Part shown: piece by piece, positions 1 through 8,600 of the stretch
Layout of the letters: every line of letters starts with the position of its first letter
How positions within the stretch are numbered: position 1 is the stretch's first letter
Source of the DNA: Phycisphaerales bacterium
GTDB taxonomy: Bacteria > Planctomycetota > Phycisphaerae > Phycisphaerales > SM1A02
Direction: 5' to 3'
NCBI GenBank assembly: GCA_022446795.1
Contig: JAKVBX010000001.1
Location: forward strand, 374,245-438,244
Length of the DNA: 64,000 nucleotides
Notes under the pieces: model-generated
What the model saw: only the letters and a program-made list of their open reading frames with translations
What the model was told of the DNA's origin: nothing
Databases searched by the model: none
Made by a program: the position numbers and the translations under genes

Positions 1-576
1 AGCGGGCAGGACCTGGTCCAACCCGGCGATCACCTGGTCGAGCAATCGCCCCTCCTCCCCCTGGAGATGGCCGGCCTCCCTGGCCCACTGCACCTGTGGC
101 GCCAATCGACAGTTCCTGTTGAAATCAACCCAGTCCTCGGACCATGTATTGACCTGCGGTGTGGCACCGATGAAATTGTCGATCTCGAAGCCATACTGGT
201 GGCCCATGTCAATCTCATGCATGCGTGCCAGGGCCTGCCCCATCACCTCCCACGAACCAGGCGCCGGCGACCCCGGCTCGATCCACTCCATCACGAGAAC
301 CGCCCCCGAGGCCTGATCGCCGAGCCCCAGGACAGATGGGATCACGAGCGGTTGCCCGGGGAGTTCACAGAGGGAACGCAGCCCGTGGCACTCCGCCTTG
401 AGTTGGGCCACGCCATCACCACCCAGGGCACGCTTGCAGACGACCGGCGCACGGCCATCAAATTCAATTCGCATCACCTCGTGAATACACCCGCCGGAAA
501 GCGAACGGCAACTCGTGGGGGTATCCGGAATGCCAACGGCTGCGAGGGCGTCCCGGAGGGCCGCCGGAGTCGTCAT
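1..576 (-). CDS. Fructosamine kinase family protein, 3' end cut by window edge
   Basis: I translated the reverse strand from the ATG at 576, and the frame stays open to base 1. The first 190 or so residues match the fructosamine-3-kinase/YniA fold: a G-G-C-I-H-E-V loop near residue 32, a lysine in V-V-C-K-R, an E-x-x-G-L segment, L-V-M-E-W-I at the hinge, then M-H-x-x-D-x-x-x-x-Y-G-F and D-N-F-I-G-x-T-P-Q-x-N. Family members phosphorylate sugars attached to amines (fructosamines; in many bacteria ribulosamines and erythrulosamines), which lets the adduct fall off the protein. The ATG overlaps the stop of the upstream phosphatase gene as ATGA, so the two are probably translated together. It is the last gene seen of the polysaccharide operon. 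Only the catalytic C-terminal part is missing from view. Confidence 0.85.
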   Translation of the reverse strand, partial: MTTPAALRDALAAVGIPDTPTSCRSLSGGCIHEVMRIEFDGRAPVVCKRALGGDGVAQLKAECHGLRSLCELPGQPLVIPSVLGLGDQASGAVLVMEWIEPGSPAPGSWEVMGQALARMHEIDMGHQYGFEIDNFIGATPQVNTWSEDWVDFNRNCRLAPQVQWAREAGHLQGEEGRLLDQVIAGLDQVLPA

Positions 577-1043
577 GACGGACGCTTCCCAAGCCGATCG
601 ATGATCGCCAGGCAGGTCTCATCGAGCATGTCGAAGACCTCGTTGAAGCCTTCCTTGCCACCGTAGTACGGATCCGGCACATCCTGGCCACCACGCTCGG
701 GGTGGTAGTCCAGCATCAGCTTCGTCCGGTCGGGGTCTCCACCCTGGCCGAGGACCCGCTTCAGGATGTCACCATCAGAACACAGGATGAGATCGAAGTC
801 CTCGAAGTCCGTCTCGCGGATCTGGCGAGCCTGCCCCTTGAGCACGATGCCCTTGCGCTTGGCGGCCTTGCACATGCGTTCATCGGGCGGCTCGCCGGCA
901 TGCCAGGCGCCGATGCCCGCCGAGTCGATTCTCAGTTCACCGATGCCTGCTTCCTTCGCGTGGTGACGGAGCAGTGCCTCACCCATGGGGCTCCGGCAGA
1001 TGTTCCCCATGCAGACGAACAGGATCCGTTTCGGAAATGACAT
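573..1043 (-). CDS. Low-molecular-weight protein-tyrosine phosphatase family
   Basis: This 156-residue protein has the usual length of the family. It shows the P-loop C-x5-R (Cys11 to Arg17, in CMGNICRSP) and the general-acid loop D-P-Y-Y-G with Asp124. In capsule loci such enzymes (Wzb) dephosphorylate the tyrosine kinase Wzc, and a Wzc-like kinase is encoded three genes upstream. The tighter link is to the next gene, a fructosamine-kinase homologue overlapping by 4 bp: some bacterial LMW-PTPs encoded beside such kinases act on protein-bound ribulosamine 5-phosphate. Both roles are possible and the sequence does not decide between them. Its start overlaps the stop of the glycosyltransferase gene by one base (TGATG). 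Confidence 0.9.
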   Translation of the reverse strand: MSFPKRILFVCMGNICRSPMGEALLRHHAKEAGIGELRIDSAGIGAWHAGEPPDERMCKAAKRKGIVLKGQARQIRETDFEDFDLILCSDGDILKRVLGQGGDPDRTKLMLDYHPERGGQDVPDPYYGGKEGFNEVFDMLDETCLAIIDRLGKRPS

Positions 1044-2308
1044 CAGGAGGCCCCCTTCAGCGACTGCCGCTTCTGCACCAAACCCATGCGAATACCGATC
1101 ACCACGACACTTCCATAGACCCCGATGAACACGAGATAGACCACCAGGACCCGCAAGTCACCCAGCAGGACCATCGCCGCAACAGCGACACCCAGCGACG
1201 CCAGCACCAGTTCCAGCCCATACACGGCCAGCACAGCACGCTTGACGCCGCCAAGCCAGGCTTTCAACACATGATGCAGATGCTTGGCGTCCGGATCCGA
1301 CATGCGGAGGCCCTGGACCTTCCGCCGAAAGATCGCGAGGATCGTGTCCACGATGGGGACGCCGAATATCAACAGTCCGGCCAGGACCAGGTGGGTTTCC
1401 CCTTGTTCACCCAGCATGAGAATGACCACGACACAGCAGTAACCCAACAACAGGGACCCACAGTCACCCAGGAAGATTGTCGCTGGATTGAAATTGTGCG
1501 GCAGGAAACCGAGGACCGCACCCAACAGGGCCAGGCTGAGAACGATCCTGGCACCAGACAGGGTCACCCCCTCGTTGCCGGAAACGCCATCAGGCAGCAA
1601 CGTGGTCAAGTGCGCCACGTCCCCCTCGGTCAGGTGCGAGGCCATCAGCAGTGACAAGGCCAGGAGGCCAACCGCGATGATGGCGACGGTTCCGCTGAGC
1701 AGGCCATCGAGCCCGTCCACCAGGTTGGCCGCATTACAGCCACCCAGTACGAAGATGGCGATGATCGCCGTTCCAATCCACTCGGTCACATTGACCGGAA
1801 TGTCGACGACCGGCGTGGGGACCGTGAACTCAAGCACCGAGAGACCGAAGAGATAGTCCAGCAGACCGGCGGCAACCCGGGTTCCGATGTCATTGAGCGC
1901 CAGGAGTGCCGCCGCAACGAGTTGCCCCGCGATCTTGAGCCGTGGATCCCACCCCCAGACGTCATCGGCCAGCCCCGTGAACGCAATCGCGATCATGCCT
2001 CCGACGATCGAGACTGGCAAAGGACGGTACGCGGCCGGCTCGCCCGCCACCAGGACATAGCTGATGGCGATCCCGACCAGCAGGCCCATGAAGACCGCCA
2101 TGCCACCCAGGTAGGGAATCGCGCGATGATGAACCTTCCGGGCGTCATCTGGAAGATCGATGACTTTCGACGCCAACGCCAGTTGGCGGAACAGGGGCGT
2201 GATGAACAGGACCACGAGGAAGGACAACACGAATACCGGCAGGTAGTCCACCAGCAGTGTCCACACCGTCGCATTCCCCACGATGGCCTCGGCTGCTGGA
2301 GTGTTCAT
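1043..2308 (-). CDS. Polyprenyl-phosphate sugar-1-phosphate transferase (WecA/MraY family, GT4)
   Basis: This 421-residue polytopic membrane protein of the WecA/MraY/TagO family moves a sugar-1-phosphate from a UDP-sugar onto undecaprenyl phosphate, the first membrane step of envelope polysaccharide synthesis. Recognisable family motifs run in order: K-V-H-H near residue 58 before P-Y-L-G-G, the L-A-D-D-x-x-G motif near 114-118, N-L-V-D-G-L-D-G, a cytoplasmic F-L-G-D-C-G-S, and a late D-x-x-H-L-H-H histidine motif. About ten hydrophobic segments are visible. It is the only recognisable glycosyltransferase of the locus in this window, so other sugars must be added by enzymes encoded elsewhere. 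The ATG overlaps the stop of the epimerase gene (ATGA). Confidence 0.9.
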   Translation of the reverse strand: MNTPAAEAIVGNATVWTLLVDYLPVFVLSFLVVLFITPLFRQLALASKVIDLPDDARKVHHRAIPYLGGMAVFMGLLVGIAISYVLVAGEPAAYRPLPVSIVGGMIAIAFTGLADDVWGWDPRLKIAGQLVAAALLALNDIGTRVAAGLLDYLFGLSVLEFTVPTPVVDIPVNVTEWIGTAIIAIFVLGGCNAANLVDGLDGLLSGTVAIIAVGLLALSLLMASHLTEGDVAHLTTLLPDGVSGNEGVTLSGARIVLSLALLGAVLGFLPHNFNPATIFLGDCGSLLLGYCCVVVILMLGEQGETHLVLAGLLIFGVPIVDTILAIFRRKVQGLRMSDPDAKHLHHVLKAWLGGVKRAVLAVYGLELVLASLGVAVAAMVLLGDLRVLVVYLVFIGVYGSVVVIGIRMGLVQKRQSLKGAS

Positions 2309-3303
2309 TCGGCAGTCGACCTCGGTGCGTCCTGCCCGATCACGGCGGCCAGATCGATAATCGTCTGCTCCAGGGAGAAGCGTGGCTGGAAGTCAAAGAG
2401 ACCTCGCAACCGCGTGATGTCCGGCCGGCGATGGACCATGTCCTCGATTGGCCGACCGTAGGCTTCCTCATGGGTAATGAACTCGATCGATGACGAACTC
2501 TCAAGGGTCGCGACAACCAGGTGAGCCAGGTCCGCAATCGAAATGGACTCGTCGCGACCGACATTGAGAACCGTGCCGACGGCCCGTGGCTCCGACAGCA
2601 GCCTTGGAAGCACCTCGACCACATCACGAACATCGCAGAAGCACCGGGTCTGTTCCCCGGTTCCGTAGACCAGCAGGGGCTCACCGGCGACCGCTGCCGC
2701 CACGAATCGTGGCAGCACCATGCCCCAGGTACCGACCTGTCGTGGCCCTACCGTGTTGAAGAAGCGGACGACCACGACCGGTAGATCCTGGTCACGATGC
2801 CAGGCCAGGCCGAGAAACTCGTCGATCGCCTTCGAGCAGGCATAGGCCCATCGGGGTTCCGTCGTCGGACCGAGCACGAGATCATCCGTTTCCGCAAAGG
2901 GAATCCGCTCGGACTTGCCGTAGACCTCCGAGGTCGACGCGAGGACCGTGGGAACACGGGCCCCGGAGGCGAAACGGAGCACCGCGAGCGTCTCCTGGAC
3001 ATTGGTCTCGATGGTCCGCACCGGTTGATCCACGACCAGCCGTACCCCGACGGCAGCCGCCAAGTGGTGGATCTCATCGAATCCACTGGCATCCAGTTGT
3101 GGCAGAACGGCTGACACATCGCCTTCGATGAAGGTCAGGTCATCAGCACCCACGCCGGAGAGGTTCGCACGTCGTCCCGTCGACAGGTCATCCACAACAG
3201 TGACGTGATCGCCACCGGAAACAAGCTGCTCCACGAGGTGAGATCCGATGAATCCCGCCCCACCAGTCACCAGGATGCTGCGGGAACCGTCCGATCTGGG
3301 CAT
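2305..3303 (-). CDS. NAD-dependent nucleotide-sugar epimerase/dehydratase
   Basis: An extended short-chain dehydrogenase of about 332 residues. It has a Rossmann motif T-G-G-A-G-F-I-G at residues 13-20, an acidic residue after the second strand (V-V-D-D-L-S-T-G), and the catalytic Y-x3-K pair in YACSK. The family interconverts nucleotide sugars; closest in pattern are UDP-glucuronate decarboxylase and UDP-glucose 4-epimerase types, and the exact reaction cannot be read from sequence. I prefer the ATG at 3303, which has CCAGGA nine bases upstream; a GTG at 3339 would add 12 residues without a clear binding site. It presumably supplies an activated sugar to the exopolysaccharide pathway encoded around it. 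Confidence 0.88.
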   Translation of the reverse strand: MPRSDGSRSILVTGGAGFIGSHLVEQLVSGGDHVTVVDDLSTGRRANLSGVGADDLTFIEGDVSAVLPQLDASGFDEIHHLAAAVGVRLVVDQPVRTIETNVQETLAVLRFASGARVPTVLASTSEVYGKSERIPFAETDDLVLGPTTEPRWAYACSKAIDEFLGLAWHRDQDLPVVVVRFFNTVGPRQVGTWGMVLPRFVAAAVAGEPLLVYGTGEQTRCFCDVRDVVEVLPRLLSEPRAVGTVLNVGRDESISIADLAHLVVATLESSSSIEFITHEEAYGRPIEDMVHRRPDITRLRGLFDFQPRFSLEQTIIDLAAVIGQDAPRSTAE

Positions 3304-3345
3304 GAATCGTGTCCTGGCCAGGTGGGTCCCACCCGCCACATCGGG

Positions 3346-5571
3346 CTAGTCCTCGATAGCGGTGTACTTGGCCATCAAGCGGTAGTTCTTCTTGAAGTAG
3401 CCGCCAGCGGTCTGCCGCGGGCGATTCAGGATGACACCAAGCATCTCGGCTCGCGTATCGCCGAACTGCCCGATGAGCCGGGAAATCAGACCCCGCTCTT
3501 CCTGGCCAGCACGAACGACCAACGCCAGGGCTTCCACGCGATTCGCGAGGACCAGTGCATCACCAGCCGCCACCGCAGGCGCCGTATCCAGGAGAACGCA
3601 GTCGTATCGACTACGAAGTTCCGCGAGCAGGGACGAAATCGACTGGCTGTTGAAGCTTTCGTACACGCGATTGGCCGGTGTTCCAGCAGACATCACGTCG
3701 ACGCCATCGCAGGACGTGACCGCCTCGTCGATGGAATTCGATCCTGTCAACACATCACCCAGCCCGATCGCCGAATCGTCCTCGATGCCAAAGACCGAAG
3801 CGAGACGGGGCTTGCGGAAGTTCGCGTCAACGACAACGACCCGAAGCCCACCGGCAGCCGCCGACAACGCGAGATTCGAAAGAACCGTCGTCGAGCCACT
3901 CCCGGGCATGCCACTGAAGAACATCAGGCTGCTGTGGCCCTGCCGCGACATGGTCCGCCAGATGGCGTTCCAGGCCTGGCGGGAACTCTCGGCCAGGACA
4001 CTGTCCGGATGCTCCTTGTGGATCAGCTCCGCGGAGTCCGGCATGGTCGGATCTTCTTCCGTGTCCGGAATCACACCCAGCAAGCGAGTCCCGGGAATGA
4101 CCAGCAGATCACTCGGCGTATGGACTCGATGATCCGTCAGGGCCCGCAGGAAGATGTACATCACGTACAGACCCATGCACAGCACGACGCCGGCCGGGAT
4201 GACGGCTTCCGGTTGCGGGAAGGACACGATCCGCGGCAGGTCGGCCGGCGCGATCTGTCGAACGCGGCCGGCATCTGCACGCAACTTCATCAGGTTGACA
4301 CTGTTCATCAACTGCAGATGTTCGTCACGTTGCCGCTCCAGGAGCTCCCGCTGCGAAACATAGGACTCGAAGAGTGACGCATCGGAGGCGAGGGCACGCA
4401 GCCGCTCGTCCTTCTCTTCCAGGTCGGTTTCAATACGTTCGATCAAGCTCTTGAGACGCGTGGTTTCCGTCGACCAGGTGCGGAGTCGCGCATTGAGATT
4501 CCGCTTGAGCAGTTCCTTTGTCTTCGCTTCGATCTGCTGCTCCGTACCACGGATGCTCGCCTCGATCTGCATGATGGGCGTGGCGGTCGCGTGGTATCGC
4601 TCACGCAGTGCCCGTTCCTCGGCGCGCAGCGTCTCCAGCAACTGGATCTGGCCATGGATCGACAGGTCCATCTCCGCCTCGAGAACATCTTCTGATGTCG
4701 GCTCGATGGTGCCCTCCAGCTTGGCCGCCGTCTGCAGGTACTGGGACTCGGCGCTGGTCAGATCATTCATCGCCTCGGTCAGCGCATAGGTCAACTGGTC
4801 GACCTCGGTCGCCGTCTGGGAGAACCGTGGATCATCCAGCGTCGTGATGCCCTTGGCCACGATGAAGCCCTGGATCTCGTCCCGGAGATCCTGGAGCGCG
4901 TGCCGGGTCCGACGCAACTGGTCCTCGAAGAGCGACTCGTTGTCGCCGAACTGCTGATCGTCAAGCTGCTTGATCTTGCGGTTGTAGGACCTCGCAATGG
5001 CGTCCAGGACCTTGGGAACATCCGATGGCACCGGCGCTGACCAGGACAGGCTGAAGAGATTGGTATCTCGGTAGACCGGCGTCCACAACGTTTCTTCCAG
5101 GTCATCCGCGGCCAGCTTCGCCATCGGCTGGCTCGACTGGGGGTCGATGAACTCGGCCTGCAGCCAATTGGTACTTCGAACCGAGGGATCCAGGACCGCT
5201 TCTTCCAGGACGTCACGCTGTGTGATCAGCTTGGTCTGCGTCTTGGCGATTCGCTCGATATCGTCGCCCTTCAAGGCGGCGCTGGTTCCGATCTCCGTGG
5301 CCTCCTTGAGGCCGGGACGGACCTCGAAGAGGATCTCCGAACGGTACATCGGGAAGAAGTACAGGAGAAAGAAGTACGCACCGGTGCCCAGGCCGCCACC
5401 GATGACGATCGAGACGAGTATGCCCAGGACGTGCTGGCGAAGCACCCTGATGGGATCAATGGAAACCCTGGCGGCCGCGGCCGCAGGGCCTCGGGGTCGG
5501 CTGCCGGACTGACCAGTGGAGCCTGGTCGGCCCCCGGATGTGCTCGAAGCCGTACTCATCTTCTCAACCAT
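3346..5571 (-). CDS. Wzc-like polysaccharide co-polymerase and bacterial tyrosine kinase
   Basis: The 741-residue inner-membrane protein has a Wzz-type N-terminus with a transmembrane helix near residues 47-73, a long coiled-coil-rich periplasmic part, a second helix near 470, and a cytoplasmic BY-kinase domain. Walker A is GMPGSGSTT (554-562), the second phosphate-binding motif is VVDAN (580-584), and Walker B is LLDTA (660-664). Three tyrosines near the C-terminus (725, 730, 736) are the likely autophosphorylation cluster, shorter than in E. coli Wzc. It should couple chain-length control to export through the Wza-like lipoprotein of the same operon. The start is uncertain: the ATG at 5571 sits very close to its GAGG, and the ATG at 5559 is the alternative. 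Confidence 0.88.
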   Translation of the reverse strand: MVEKMSTASSTSGGRPGSTGQSGSRPRGPAAAAARVSIDPIRVLRQHVLGILVSIVIGGGLGTGAYFFLLYFFPMYRSEILFEVRPGLKEATEIGTSAALKGDDIERIAKTQTKLITQRDVLEEAVLDPSVRSTNWLQAEFIDPQSSQPMAKLAADDLEETLWTPVYRDTNLFSLSWSAPVPSDVPKVLDAIARSYNRKIKQLDDQQFGDNESLFEDQLRRTRHALQDLRDEIQGFIVAKGITTLDDPRFSQTATEVDQLTYALTEAMNDLTSAESQYLQTAAKLEGTIEPTSEDVLEAEMDLSIHGQIQLLETLRAEERALRERYHATATPIMQIEASIRGTEQQIEAKTKELLKRNLNARLRTWSTETTRLKSLIERIETDLEEKDERLRALASDASLFESYVSQRELLERQRDEHLQLMNSVNLMKLRADAGRVRQIAPADLPRIVSFPQPEAVIPAGVVLCMGLYVMYIFLRALTDHRVHTPSDLLVIPGTRLLGVIPDTEEDPTMPDSAELIHKEHPDSVLAESSRQAWNAIWRTMSRQGHSSLMFFSGMPGSGSTTVLSNLALSAAAGGLRVVVVDANFRKPRLASVFGIEDDSAIGLGDVLTGSNSIDEAVTSCDGVDVMSAGTPANRVYESFNSQSISSLLAELRSRYDCVLLDTAPAVAAGDALVLANRVEALALVVRAGQEERGLISRLIGQFGDTRAEMLGVILNRPRQTAGGYFKKNYRLMAKYTAIED

Positions 5572-5617
5572 GCCTCCTCAGGAAGAACCAATAACACCTG
5601 CCGAAACGGCCTCATCC

Positions 5618-8600
5618 TCAGCCTCCGCTGCTGAGGCGGCCCTGGAGTTCCTCCGCCTTGGCCTTGGTGGTCTCATCATCGGCAATTTCGACCGCCAGAC
5701 GCAGTTGCTCCCTGGCCTTTTGTACGCGGTCCTGGGCCATGTAGATCTCCGCAAGGTGCAAATGGGCCCTGGCGCTAGGCTGACGGCGGATTGACTGCAG
5801 GATCAGGTCCTCTCCCTTGGCCGTTCGGCCGGCCCGGAAAGCGGCCCAGCCGGCCACGTCCATGAGGGCTGCGTCCCGGGGCTGCAGGCCGGTGGCCCGC
5901 TCCGCGAAGTTGACCGCCTTGTCTGGGGTGTCGGTATGGTCGGCATAGAGCATGGCGATGGCCGCCAGGAGTTCGGCATCCTGCGGGCGGTACTCCAACT
6001 GGTTCAGTCGGCCGACCAGGGCCGCCTCGTAATTGCCCAAGCCCTCCTGAACCGTCGCCATCGTGTCGATGATCGCCGGATTTTCCGGCTCCATCCTGAT
6101 GGCCTTCTCCGCAAATGGAAGTGCTTCCTCCGCCTTGCCCTGCAGAGAAACAAGCAGGTAGGCGTAGTTGTTCAGGGACATCGTATTGTCCGGCGTCAAC
6201 TCGACGATGCGATAGAAGGACGCCATCGCATCTTCTTCACGATCAGCCGCGAGTTGTATGTTCCCCAGTGTCCCCAGTATCTCGACGACCCGATCAGGCG
6301 ACTGGGCCTCAGCCATCTTCACGGCCTGCTGCTGGTATCCAATTGCCTTGTCCCAGGCATCATCAGATCGCCACCGGGACCAGTAGGACGCGAGACCAGC
6401 CTGGTCATCGATCGTGGGCTCACCCTCGATCAAACCCAGGGTGAATGACTCGCCGGCCACCGGGTCGTCTTCTGCGAAGACCACCTGGACATCCTCGTAC
6501 CACTCCTGGAGGACCTGCTGGGGAAGAAGATCCTGTTGAATGGACGCGAGATAGGAATCACGGGCCTGGCGAAGCCGGGCCTTGGCCTGGGCGTCAGCAC
6601 CGACGCGTGCGAGCGCCTTGGCATGAATCGTCTGCAGGATGGGGTCACGATCCAGCAGCCGCTGGTTGCGTTGCGCCATGCTCAGGGCGCCCTCGTGGTC
6701 CCACTTCTCGGGTGTCCGAGTGGCATCATTAAGCCTCGCCAGCAGCCGACGGGAGGGCTCCAGGTCAAACGCCTTGATGTATGACTCGGTCGCCCCTTCC
6801 ATGTCGCCTTCATTCGCCAGGAAGGTACCAAGGGTCTCATGCCAGGAGGCGGACGTGGGATCGACCACGATGGCGGCCTCGATGGTGTCCTTGGCTCGAT
6901 CCGGGCTTCCCGCTGACAGGTGTGCATCGACCAGCCGCTGGCGGACGGCCGCGGCTTCCGGATTCGCTCGAAGGAAAGATTCCATGTCGAGGATCGCCCG
7001 ACGAGGATTCCCCCTCGCTTCCTGGACATCGGCCTGCAGCAAGATCACGGACTGGCTCTGGCGGGCGGCGGGACTAGCCGTATCGATGACCCGAACGGCC
7101 TCATCCAGGATCATCTTGTCCTGGGATCGCGTGTACTCGTCCAGCAGATCACTGACCAGCAACTCATACGGTCGGACCTGGTCCGGATTCACGGCCAGCG
7201 CTTCCTTGAGCTTGACTCGATACCGACCCATGGCTTCCGATTCGGTTGTCGCGTCGCCGGTCGCACCGGCCAGGACAGCCTCCCGGTTGGCCAGGAAGGC
7301 CTCAAGCATCGCCAGTTCGTAGGGGCTGCCCCCCATCGAACGGAGCTTCTCGAGTTCCTGCCGACCGTCCTCGAACTGCTGGGTTCGCAGCAGCGACTCG
7401 ATCAACCGATGGCGAAGTGCCACCTCGGTTGACGCAGCGACTGCTACTCGAAGATGAGGCACGGCATCGGTGTACAGACCACGCGAGTACAGGACCGAGC
7501 CCAGGGCGGCGTCGATCTCACGATCAGCGGACTGCGTGGCCAGCGCGTCCTCGAGCATCTTCACGGCTTCGTCGATCCGGTTCGCCTCGATCAGGAACTG
7601 GGCTGCGGACCGGGTGTGGTCGGAACGGAATTGATCTTCTGACTGTTCATCGATGTAGAGACGCAAGACCCTGACCGCCTCGTCAACCTGCTGGCGATCA
7701 ACATGCACCGACGCATGCAGGACCGACTCGGCAAAGGTCTCGTCCGGATTCTTCTCGATTTCCTCGAGAATCGAGTCCATGAGGACATCCCACTGGGACT
7801 GCAGCGCACCCAGCAGCTCTGCTTGCCGCGCACTGGAGAGCCCAAGCCACTGGCGAGCATTCACCAGCCGCTGGCCGCTTTCGTCCAACATCAGGCTGGG
7901 ACCGGGATCGCTCCTGGCCAGCATGGCCGCCAGGCGAAGGGCATTGCTCCGGTTGGACGGATTCTCATCCCACTCCTTCTTGCGAATGGAATAGGCGATG
8001 CCCGGATCGCCATATTTCACCTCGGTCTCCAACCAGAGATCCCGAATCATTTCGTCGTTCTCGAAAGCCGTCGAAGCATCGCGAAGGATCGTCACCGCGC
8101 GACTGGGCTCACCACCTGGTCGCAGGAGAAGGACGACATACTTCTGGAGAGTCGGACCACTGGCGGGATTTCGGCGGTAGGACTCGCCATACGCCCGCTC
8201 GGCATTGACCAAGTCACCGGCCTGCTCGTGCCCCCAGGCCAGCGTTCGCCACGCCAGGTCGGACCAGGGTGCGATCTCCGTCGCTCGCTGCGCGGCCGCG
8301 ATACCCCGGATCAGCATCTGGGAATTGTCGCTCCCGTCGATAGTGGCCTGGTTCGCCATGGTCAATTCGAGGCGAGCCTCGGCAAGGTTACCCTGTGTCT
8401 GGTCGAAGTCCTTTTCTCTCGCCACGGCCAACAGGCCGCGGGCTTCGTCAAACTTCCCGTCACTGAGCAGTTCCTCGTAGCGTCCGATGAAGGCCGCTGA
8501 AAGCGTGCCAACGGCTTGCTCAGCCGTTACGCGATAAGGCTCCATGGCGGCGCGAGCATCCGCCGCGATCTGCCGCTGGACCGCTGCACCCTCGAGATCT

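Noticed and set aside
974..1654. Long open frames on the plus strand opposite the glycosyltransferase gene, and similar long frames opposite most other genes
   Set aside because: They mirror strong genes on the other strand in G+C-rich DNA, have low-complexity His/Gln/Arg-rich translations, and show no family motifs or ribosome-binding sites.
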